Positions 19,942-29,760 of a stretch of DNA of 64,000 nt are shown here, in pieces (within the stretch, counting starts at the first letter, position 1; every line of letters starts with the position of its first letter). Below the pieces are notes generated by a model that saw only the letters and a list, made by a program, of their open reading frames with translations, was not told the origin of the DNA and searched no databases. Source of the stretch: Chrysophaeum taylorii (Eukaryota; Sar; Pelagophyceae; Pelagomonadales; Pelagomonadaceae); assembly GCA_029834535.1 (NCBI GenBank), contig JAQMWT010000102.1, positions 1-64,000 on the forward strand, in the 5' to 3' direction. Both the position numbers and the translations under genes were made by a program.

Positions 19942-20624
19942 ATGAGGTGGTGGTCCTTCTCCTTGGTCGCCGGTGCAGCGGCGCTGAGCTCGTTTCAGAA
20001 GCTCCAGGGGATCGGGGTGCACCGCGCCATCGCGCCCTTCGAGCGCGTTGAGCTGACGTCACTGTGGCAAGGCGACGAACGCTGCGTGTTGGTCTTCCTA
20101 CGCAGCTATGGCTGATTTTTCTGTCAGGAGCTCGCGGCGACGCTTCAACGCGAGGCGTTGCCCAAGCTCCGAGCGGGTGGCGTCAAGCTTCTTTGTGTTG
20201 GCATCGCCCAGAGTCCGTTTTTGTTGCGTCGTGACGCGAAACAACAGGTATTGGGACTCCCGAACGCGGCGCCGAATTCAGCGCCCACGTCGGCCTCGAC
20301 CCCGAGGTCTTGTTCACCGACCCGGAGAACGCCGCTTACGACGCCCTCGACTTGATAAAAGACGTCAAGAACCTTGCCTTCAATGAGGCGACGCCGTTCG
20401 CCATCCTGGATCGGATCAAGTCCGACAATCTCGGCGACCTCGCGACGGCCCTGAGCCGTTGGAAACCCTGGATTCCCCCCAAGCTGTCCCAAGGTTTGCA
20501 GCAGGGTGGTGTCCTCGTCTTTGATGGCGAGCAGACGCTCTACGAGCGCAAGGATCCGAGCACCGGCGCTCACGCTCCGCTGGATCTTGTCCTCGAATAC
20601 GCTTTGGCCCCCATCCATGTCTAA
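19942..20624 (+). CDS. Candidate selenoprotein: PRXL2/AhpC-TSA_2 (SelU-like) thioredoxin-fold protein with in-frame TGA
   Basis: Proposed exons 19942-20200 and 20248-20624 (211 residues). From the ATG at 19942 the frame runs through RCVLVFLRSYG, then TGA at 20113-20115, then FFCQELAATLQREALPKLRAG in the same frame. The TGA sits where PRXL2/SelU proteins have the first Cys or Sec of the U/C-x-x-C redox motif. After the intron come GIGTPERG, FTDPENAAYDAL, RWKPWIPPK and QQGGVLVFDG, all typical of the family. The likely role is thiol peroxidase or reductase. The N-terminus is hydrophobic (VAGAAALSSF), so organelle import is possible. The intron is GC-AG of 47 bp, or GT-AG of 53 bp from 20195 if two residues are lost. 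The alternative is a pseudogene with Cys changed to stop. Confidence 0.7.
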
Positions 20625-20659
20625 GCCGTTCTTTTTTTATCCCCCGAAGGCTTCTCCTT

Positions 20660-20735
20660 GGCGCGATTATGATGACGTGGTTCCTCGCAGGCATTCGCCG
20701 CACTGCGAGCCGCGGAGCCACCGACACCGCTGCTT
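20660..20735 (+). promoter_or_regulatory. Weak candidate SECIS element in the 3' UTR
   Basis: About 45 bp after the stop, ATGA (20672-20675) is followed by a stem: GTGG pairs with CCAC (20677-20680 / 20718-20721) and CTCGCAG with CTGCGAG (20684-20690 / 20703-20709), with a 12-nt loop. A GA at 20723-20724 could face the ATGA as the SECIS quartet. A C-C mismatch, an asymmetric internal loop and no AA in the apical loop make it imperfect. Confidence 0.3.
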
Positions 20736-20810
20736 GGGACTAGACTCCAGGGGATACATAGATGCATTCAGAATAGGGAGGGCGGTTGAGACGCTGGCTA
20801 CGGCGGAAGA

Positions 20811-22472
20811 CTAGTCATAATTTCTTACATCACCTGCGGCGGCCGGCGGTGGAGATAAATCGCGGAAGCGGAAGGCCTCGCGGCGGATCGCAGCGAAGAG
20901 CTGGGCCCCAATACCATCTCGGTGGATGTCCGCGCCGACGACCCAACTCGCGCCCTCGCGCTCGATGCGGGCGATGCGGGCCTCGCCCTCGAAGAGATCG
21001 GCGAGGCGGTGCGCCGAGAAGCCGAGAAGGTCGCGACCGGTGGTGCCGGGCGGGAGGACGACGTGCGCAAACTTACCCGAGTCTGTCGTGAGAAGCCAGG
21101 CGCGCGTTTCTTCGGCAGACCAGTCAAAGGGATGCGCGCGACTCGCAGAAGATACGAATCGATCGAGAAGGCGCTCTGTGGCTGCGTCGAAGTATCGCTT
21201 GCGATGCGTCGGCGGGCGCATGAGATCCGCGAGGACGAGCGTGTGCGTCGAGTGTATGATGTCCTCGACATCGGGCGAGAGCGTGGCGACGATGGCGACA
21301 CGGGTGCGTGTCGGATCGAAGCACGGTCGCAGGATGCGCGTTAGTGTCGAGGAGCGAAACGGCAGCCGACGGTCTTCCGCGGCCGCGCGGAAGCAGTCCT
21401 TGAGGGCCATGAGCGAGAGGTTGATCGCCGCGCTCTCGCGTGCCATGGCCTTGTCTTTGGTCTGCATCGTCTCCCAGCGGCGCTCCGAGCCGGCGCAGTC
21501 GATGAGGAACACGCACCGGCCGTTGCGTTCGCATCGCACGACGGCGTGCGACCGCGAAGACTCGTCGTTGCGTTCGGTGCGCTGAGACGCTCGAAGCGCG
21601 AGCCCTCGCCGAAGCGCGGCGTCCAGCGACGACGCGTCCGTTGCGTCCACGCGCGTCGCGCCGACAAATTGTGTCTCGCCGTCGCTCGTCGCGAGTACCC
21701 GGACGGGCGCGCCGTCCGCGAGCAGATCGCGACACCGCTCGCCGGCGAGCTCGACGAACTGGAGTCGCGCGTCGCTCGTCGTCGCGACCAGGCGCCCCAG
21801 CGCTTGGCGGAGCGTGTAGGTCTTGCCGGTGCCGGTCTGGCCGAACAGCAGCAGGCACGCCTGCGACGGCGCTCCGTCTTCATCATTTCCGAGTACGCGA
21901 AAGAGCGGATCGACGACATCGTCGACGTCGCGGTCGACCACGCCGTCCACGTCAAAGTGTCGGTGCGTGACACGGAGCGTGCGCCCGGAACGCGTGAGGC
22001 GCGGATCGTGCAGCAAAACGCGTCCCCCGGGACCGCGCTCGACCGCCGCCACGTCGCCAGTTGGCTTGATGCGCGCGTACACTCGAGCGCCGCGCCTCGG
22101 TGGTGGCCCGCGCTCGTGGAGCGCCAACCGCGCGACGTCGCTCGCGCCAGAGCCCTCGGCCCAGTCGGCGATCGCGTACACGACGTCGGCTCCCAGCGAT
22201 CGCAAACCTGACCCCACGCCCTGTGAGAGCGTCGCGATACGCCAGTATGCGTTCATGCTCGCGACGAGCAGTCCGGCGTTCTTCTTCGCGGCCTCGCGCT
22301 CGAACAGCAGCTGCCGCGCGTCGGTCTCGGTCCCTGCCCATAACACCTCCTGTCTCAAATGCCTTTCGGTGAGAGGCTGCTCGCCAAGAAACTCGGCGAG
22401 CGACACCATATGCGCGGCTCGGCCCACAAAAACGATCCGTAACCGCCTTTTTCTCTGGGGGGTAAAGCGCAA
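20811..22472 (-). CDS. Divergent kinesin-like motor protein with C-terminal SAM-like domain
   Basis: 553 residues. An N-terminal region of about 125 residues of unknown fold precedes the motor. Motor motifs in order are VYARIKP (131-137), P-loop GQTGTGKT (211-218), switch I NDESSRSH (302-309), switch II DCAGSE (325-330, usually DLAGSE) and INLSLMALKDC (350-360). The motor is short, with several usual loops trimmed. Residues about 445-535 (DWSAEETRAWLL ... GRDLLGFSAHRLADLF) resemble a SAM domain. No coiled coil is seen, so it is probably not a conventional cargo-hauling dimer; a kinesin-13-like or regulatory role is possible. It is intronless and convergent with the selenoprotein gene. Confidence 0.85.
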   Translation of the reverse strand: MRFTPQRKRRLRIVFVGRAAHMVSLAEFLGEQPLTERHLRQEVLWAGTETDARQLLFEREAAKKNAGLLVASMNAYWRIATLSQGVGSGLRSLGADVVYAIADWAEGSGASDVARLALHERGPPPRRGARVYARIKPTGDVAAVERGPGGRVLLHDPRLTRSGRTLRVTHRHFDVDGVVDRDVDDVVDPLFRVLGNDEDGAPSQACLLLFGQTGTGKTYTLRQALGRLVATTSDARLQFVELAGERCRDLLADGAPVRVLATSDGETQFVGATRVDATDASSLDAALRRGLALRASQRTERNDESSRSHAVVRCERNGRCVFLIDCAGSERRWETMQTKDKAMARESAAINLSLMALKDCFRAAAEDRRLPFRSSTLTRILRPCFDPTRTRVAIVATLSPDVEDIIHSTHTLVLADLMRPPTHRKRYFDAATERLLDRFVSSASRAHPFDWSAEETRAWLLTTDSGKFAHVVLPPGTTGRDLLGFSAHRLADLFEGEARIARIEREGASWVVGADIHRDGIGAQLFAAIRREAFRFRDLSPPPAAAGDVRNYD

Positions 22473-22863
22473 TTAATTTGACACCACGTGTTTCGTTACG
22501 CCGCGGGCTGTGTGGACGGGATGAACGAGCGCGGCACTGGTTCGCCATCATGTTGTTCTCATATCAAACCTGGGTTTCTATGGGGACTCTTTTGGCGCGG
22601 CCTATTTCCACGCTGAAAGCAGCATGTTCCCGGGAGAGGGGGGTGGGGGTGATTAAGTATGCTCTTCTCGCGTTCTACTTCACTCGGCGGCGATGGGACT
22701 GCTCACGTCCGACTTCAACCACACTCCCGGCTCGCGGTCTCTGCTGCTGTGGTCTTTCTCCTTTTTGTTTTTCTTCCTTCCCGTTACCCCATCCATTATC
22801 TCGCTGAGCCTGGGAGTTGCGTGCCATACATATATTCTTTCTAATCGCGATATAGTAAAGCAT

Positions 22864-23228
22864 GGTTGCGATGGAGGACAGTGCCTTGCGAATCTTGCGC
22901 CTTGCGAGAGCATCCGCCCTCCCAGCGTAGGTTGGCACTCTTCGCCTCCCGAGGGGACCGGTACGTAGCCGGGACGTTCGCACTGGGACAGTGTATGGCA
23001 GGGGGGCGCAGACGGAACGTTATCGACGAGTTGGTTGTCAGTCACATCGCGGTCTCCGCGTCACACGGCGATAAGCCTCATGATCACTCTCCGCCGACTC
23101 GCCTTTCGGCGCCCCTCGTCTGCAGACCCGGTGACACTGATCCCGCGCGCCACGGGGCTGGGATTGACCTATGTATGCCCCATGCGCGGGGCTGGCCTAT
23201 AGTAATTAGTTAGCTAGATAGTTAGTTA
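22864..23228 (+). repeat. R1 SINE-like repeat, type B, full length
   Basis: It starts GGTTGCGATGGAGGAC and runs through GAGCATCCGCCCTCCC, ACGTTCGCACTGGGAC, TTGGTTGTCAGTCACATCGC and CTCTCCGCCGACTCGCC. The type B end is GCCCCATGCGCGGGGCTGGC, then TAATTAGTTAGCTAGATAG. This is the best full-length example of type B. Confidence 0.9.
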
Positions 23229-24119
23229 AATATAGTAGAGTCTTCTACTACCGAAGGCCATCGATCTGTCAATGACACGGCTGTGAACTTGGGTCGAAAC
23301 TGTCATTTTTGTGAAGTCGCGACTCGCGTTACAAATCGTAGCTCTTTCTTTTATTGGTCGCGAGCTAAGCACAAGCTCCCCAGAAACGACCTTTACACTC
23401 GGGGCTTCTGCTGTTTTCCCGTTTGTGGACAAACTTCGGCGACGAGATAACATGTTGGACAATGGGTACTTGTCTCGCACCGTTTGCGCTACTGGGTCTG
23501 GATGAAGAGGCTAATAAAGAGAGTGGTATGCTGGGTAACATAAGCAGCAGCAGATTCGGTGTAGCAAAACGAACTAGCGTTCAAGCCGCCGCGTGCAAGT
23601 CACGAGCAACAACCCCGCGTGAGCTTACGGAAATGGCGTGAAGCCGAGAGCTCCTTGCTACAACAGTGCCTTGGGCGCTAAACAGCGCCCATTATTGAGG
23701 CTTGAAGTCAATAAATACTTTAGTCGATTCAGGTGGGTTGTGACTCGAGAGAAGAAGAGAATGGAGACAGAGAGAGCACTTACGGTTCGTATTCAGTGCA
23801 GCTCCAAAACTGGAGCTGGCTGTTGCTGGGGGTAGTTCGTTGGTTTAAAATGGGGCGTGTGCGGTATAATCGCCATAACAGAGCAAGACCGTGGCAATGA
23901 CGACGGGAACGATCGCCGCGTAGCCGCCTCCTCAAATCCTCTTTTCGTGCTCGAAGACTTGCCGTCGGGACAAATCGATCGTGAAGAAGCAATAGCCGCC
24001 GTCCCGCAATGACAAATACTGCAGAAAAAGCCTCTGTCGAAAGCGCTCTCTGGAGCCCGTTGATGTGAAAGCAAACGGAAGCGTGAACGGACGCGAACGG
24101 AAGCAAGATCTTCCAGCAT
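23229..24119. other. Gene-free stretch upstream of MDR gene
   Basis: No coding frame recognised; AT-richer than the adjoining gene. It should contain that gene's promoter. Confidence 0.4.
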
Positions 24120-25121
24120 ATGGCGGCCCTCGCCTTGTGGACGGTGCGTCCTCTCGAGTGCAAGGTCCGGCGCGAGACGGTGAAGAGTGTGCTCGAGCCC
24201 GACGAGGTCGTCGTCCGAGCCGAGTGGAGCGGCATCAGTCGCGGCACCGAGGCGCTCGTTGTGCACGGCCGCGTGCCCGCGAGTGAACACGAACGGATGC
24301 GAGGGCCACACATGGCGGGCTCGTTCACGTTTCCGGTCAAGTACGGGTATTCGAGCGTGGGCGTCGTCGAGGCCGCGGGCACCGCAGCCTCGGCGCTAGT
24401 TGGCCAGTGTGTCTTTTGCTTGCACCCGCACCAGTCGCGGTTTGTCGTTTCTGCGAGCTCAGTCCACGTCCTGCCGCGTTCCGTGCCCGCGCACCGCGCC
24501 GTGCTGGCGCCCAACCTCGAGACAGCCATCAACATCGTTTGGGACGCGGGCATCAGTCTGGGCGACCGGGTCTGTGTTGTCGGCGCCGGCGTCGTCGGTC
24601 TTCTTGTCGCATTCCTCGCGTCGCGAGTTCCGGGGACTACGGTGAGCGTCGTTGACCCGCAGGACCGAAGCCCCCGGCTCGAGGCCCTGGAGATCGTCAA
24701 TGGCGACGACGGAGACTTTGACGTCGTGATTCACGCCTCGGGAAATCCCGCCGGCTTGGAGACGTGTCTCGCGCTCGCCGGCGACGAGGCTCTCGTCGTC
24801 GAGGCGAGCTGGCACGGCGACGCCGCGTGCACGGTGCACCTTGGCCAAGCTTTCCATTCGCGCCGACTTACGATTAAGAGTTCACAGGTGTCCCAATTGC
24901 CCCCCTCCCGCCGCCCGCGCTGGGACTACAAGCGTCGCATGGCTCTCGCGCTTTCTTTCTGCGCAGATTCCCGCCTCGATTGCCTCCTCGAGTACCCTCC
25001 CCTCGAATTTCCCCAGGACGACAACAGTGAGAGTGCGGAGGTGTTTGCTCGAGCGTACACCCAACTCCTAACGCCGGGGCCGCACGGTCTCTGCTACCGC
25101 ATCCGCTACGCGTCCACGTAA
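24120..25121 (+). CDS. Bacterial-type MDR dehydrogenase (zinc-type alcohol dehydrogenase-like)
   Basis: 333 residues. GISRGTEALVVHGRVP and FPVKYGYSSVGVVEA in the N-terminal half, then a glycine-rich turn VVGAGVVGLLVAFLASRVPG and VVDPQDRSP (NAD(P)-binding, Asp ending beta-2), define an MDR enzyme. The overall pattern, including VLAPNLETAINIVWDA, resembles a group I know from alphaproteobacteria rather than eukaryotic ADHs. The usual catalytic and structural Zn cysteines are missing. The substrate is unknown. The gene is intronless and preceded by 900 bp of non-coding DNA, compatible with horizontal acquisition, though codon use already matches the host. Confidence 0.75.
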   Translation: MAALALWTVRPLECKVRRETVKSVLEPDEVVVRAEWSGISRGTEALVVHGRVPASEHERMRGPHMAGSFTFPVKYGYSSVGVVEAAGTAASALVGQCVFCLHPHQSRFVVSASSVHVLPRSVPAHRAVLAPNLETAINIVWDAGISLGDRVCVVGAGVVGLLVAFLASRVPGTTVSVVDPQDRSPRLEALEIVNGDDGDFDVVIHASGNPAGLETCLALAGDEALVVEASWHGDAACTVHLGQAFHSRRLTIKSSQVSQLPPSRRPRWDYKRRMALALSFCADSRLDCLLEYPPLEFPQDDNSESAEVFARAYTQLLTPGPHGLCYRIRYAST

Positions 25122-25124
25122 TAA

Positions 25125-25990
<866 letters not shown>

Positions 25991-28900
25991 GACAGCTCTT
26001 CTTCGAACTTCGGTGCAGCACCGAAAATCAATGCGGCTCATGAGTGTGCTATGTAGTTTTTGTTTTGTCGGCCCTGACACGCGTGGAGCCGTGGGCACGA
26101 CGCTCCGTAGTGGCGGTAGTGCGCTGAATAAAGCTTCTGGCTAAAATTTCGACCGCCATGGGTGCTTGTTTGGTTTCTCAGTCGGGTAGGACAAATGCAC
26201 CCAGGTCCGAGCTGACTATACTAATAGGATCCTACTCGAGTGCAGGAATTCGAAATATCACACCACCTTCGTGCTTTTTGCACTTGCTGATGCTGCTGTC
26301 AGGAGTGGAATTGAAAACTATCGTCAGAGTGAACTCGCGTTCGCGCTGCAAGATTGTGGCTTCATTTTCGCCTGGCATGGCGTATGCACCTTTTGCACTT
26401 AGGGGTCAGTGTATCGCGAAACTAACTACCCCGCGATTTTGCCGGGCATAAACCCGCCGCAGATCGGACGTTGGGGAAGCTACGCGCAACCTGATGCAGC
26501 CCGCCACGGCTTCGAATGCTGGGGTGTGACGCGTGTTTCAGTGATTCGGCGGATGGATACGATTGGAGAGCAATGGGGAGCAATCCGGCATAATCGGAGA
26601 CGTAGTCAGTGGCGCAATCGAAGGGTAACGGCACGTTATCGGGCGTAGAGAATGTCGTGGAAAAGGGGAAGGGGCGCAGAAGAGTTGGCGAGAGTAAAAA
26701 AAAAGAAGAATCAGCCCATGGCGAATCCCATGCTCTTCGCACGAGAGCCGTACCAGACGCCCACCGAGCAGCAGCCGCAAGCCCACTTCATGCCAAGTAA
26801 CTTTTTTTGCAGGGAGGTGCGACGTTGCTGAGGCACGGTGACCATGCGTGGAATCTCGAGTCCGAGTTCCCGGGAGGAAAGCGCACACAATACGTCCCAG
26901 GCTCAAAGCGCCAGAATGGAGGGTCGCAGAGGATGAGATAGAAAAACACAGAGGACCCCCCTCACTCATCCCGCTCTCCGTTATGCTCGACGCTCTGATC
27001 GACTCTGATCTGCCCCCCTTTCCGCGCCCGCTCTGCCCTTGACCTTTGAATTACTCCCTACCCCCCCTTCCAGTCGACAATTGAAAACCACTGTGGACGG
27101 GGAAGAAAGCAGGAGCAAAGGGGCAGGCAGGCCCGGAGCCGGGAGGGAAGTGGAGGGGGGTAAGGTGCAAGCAAAGAAAAAAAGTGGACGTTCATTGAAG
27201 TCGGCGAAAAAGCAGATCGACGAAAGAAAAGGAGATGAGAATGACAAACAAAAAAACAGAGGGAAACAATGTAAGACTACGCTGTGAAAAGAGGCAAAAC
27301 TACGTGGTCGCAGCACAGCGCCATACATCCCAAACAGGGCGCTATATTTTGTCGGGGCGACAAAGGAATGCGACCGAATGTCGCACAAACGCATGTCATC
27401 AGCATCCACGGCTCAATGGACAAGGATGCCGAAAACCTCCTGCGGCGATCGACCATTTTTCGATGTTATAAGCGGTGTCAGTGCCATCGGTAAGTGCGAG
27501 AGCAGAGGAACCTCGCGTCCGTCGAGCACAAGGGGGGTCTGGAGAACAGAGAGACGAGAAGCCTAACAGTCCCGCAAAAGGCGTGCTCACAAGTGCGAGA
27601 TGAGGAAGGAGCGAAGTGGCCATAGCTTTGTCGAGTCGCTGTACAAGTTAAAGCTGGGAATGTACTCAAAGCATAGTAAAGTGAGTCGGAAGAACGAGGG
27701 CGGCGACAACATCGACGCGTGCGATTAGGGACGATTACCCCCAAGCTGCAGAAAGCTGCTTAGTGGCTAAGTGTGCCGTGAGGAATGTACGGCGCGTACC
27801 ATGAAGGACATATTCATGAGCCTGCAGAAGATGTCCGGACAAGCAATGGCAGAGGGTCGACATCCTCAGGCTTCTACGCACGAAGACGGGCAACCCCAAG
27901 CTGCGTGAGTAACGTCGAGCAAACCCCATCAAAAAAGCCGCTGGAAGGTGACAAACAAACCAGCGCCAGCCTTGACAGAAATACGCAAAGATGGGTCATC
28001 CGCGCCCTCCCTACACCGACCAGTCGCCTCAAGGCTATCGGCAAGATGCTGAGAGAACTCCACAAAGGTGAGCTGGGTAGAGGATATGCGGCATTCGGGG
28101 TGACCACGCACCCGTCCCAGGCCATTTGAAACAAAGAACGCCGTAAGCCGAGGAGCGCAATCTCATCAAAAATATCGCCTGATGTAACAGACACGGGCTG
28201 CGAGAGTTTGGACTGTTCGAGCACAGCGCCCATATTGTCAATTTTAGCTTCCACTGGTTATCGAGGGAGAAGATCACGAAGGGACCAAAGCACATTTGTT
28301 TAGATAACTGTAACCTCAGCGCGATAGGCGGAGAGGGTCCCTTGGCCCGTCTAGTCTCGGTTTTTAACAGCAAGGTCCATGCGATCAGGCCTTTATCAAT
28401 TTTACGATCTTCGCAACGCCGGAAGATTCGTCGTAAACTCTAAATTTTCCACGAGAGAGAGACCGACTTCACACGCACATCCGCACGACTTTCACCGCGA
28501 CATTCCACCCTTCTGCATCACACGACGAAAGTACCTCCGGTCTTGATTAAGGAAGATCACGGATGCAGATCGTTTGCTAGTATCCGCGACGAGAACCTAC
28601 GGATGCGGATACGCGGCGGATGCGGAAAGCCAGCGAATCCAGCGGATGCGGATAGCCAGCGGTTCCAGACGCTTACTTCACGAATTGGAGCCCACGCGCC
28701 TCCGATGCTCAACAATGGGCGATGGCGCTTACAGAAAGCGACAAATAAACAGATTATGAACCAGTCACTACGCCGAAGAAAACGACGCTCGAATCGAACT
28801 GGCCAAGTTCCACGCGATGACTAAGGATACATACTAGCAGTTCATCGTCGACGACGACGGAGTTCGCAGCAAGCGTCTCGATATGACAAAACATGGACTC

Positions 28901-29620
28901 GGCGATTTGCGACGAATATAGGCGGCCACGACCATAACGCTTGAGAGCAATGACTGCGCACAGATCACCCAAACTCGGGAGGAGCAGATCTTCGTGAGCA
29001 TGAAGCTGACCAAGACGCCGCTTCGCAATTGCCTCGGGCCCAGGTTGTTCCTCAAAGTCTTCGTGAGCAAAAATCTCAACATCCCCATCTGCAAAAACCA
29101 ACCGACGGCGGCATGTTGCGCCGGCATCGACTACGATCGGCTATGGGCTCTGTTCAAAGGAACGCCCGACACCACTGGTGCCACTGGCGAGCACGACAAT
29201 CCCGAGTACGACACTGGGGTACCTGACTGCTTGTAGTCCTCGCACTGCCGCTGAACTTTCTCTCGCTCGGCCCTTGCTGACGCCCCTCCTTTTTCATTTC
29301 GACTGTCTCGCTTCCTGCGGACTGCGCCTCCGCTCTTCGCACGAATACCAACTCCCGACCTCTGGCTTCAAGGCCATCTTTTGGCCGGGGGCCTTTCTCT
29401 GCCTCGAGCTTTGACCTTGCTTCCGCCTCCTTTCCTGTTTGTCGCCGCCTCATACCTGCCCAGGTCGCGGCCTTTCAAGAGCCGTGAGCCCTACACCGCT
29501 CGAGCCTCTCCTGGCTCACCCCCCTCCCGGCTTCCGGGGGGTTCAAGATCGCGCGCTTTGCAAAAAAATCTAACTCCCCAGGAAACAGGCGACGGTACAG
29601 ACTTTCGCGTTATACAATTA
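25991..29620. other. 3.6-kb gene-poor stretch
   Basis: No gene can be supported. A plus-strand frame at 28994-29236 reads like peptide but stops interrupt it upstream, suggesting a decayed element. Around 28595-28665 short GGATGCGGATA-like units recur, and similar units appear near 36.4 kb. Confidence 0.45.
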
Positions 29621-29760
29621 TGCAGCGTTGGGAATTCACTGGGCTCACTTCAACAGGTTCACTGAATTTGGTTCACTTCACTTCACTTCACTTCACCGAT
29701 TTTTTTTGTCCGAAGTCCAATGTTCACTTAATATTCATTCACTTCGGCTGACGGCTCGGC

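Noticed and set aside
20113-20115. TGA as an ordinary stop or as part of an intron
   Set aside because: A 16-17-bp intron would be needed and would delete the conserved CxxC region; conservation continues in frame on both sides. A Cys-to-stop mutation remains possible.
28994-29236. 80-residue plus-strand frame as a gene
   Set aside because: Upstream part of the same frame has several stops and no domain is recognised.
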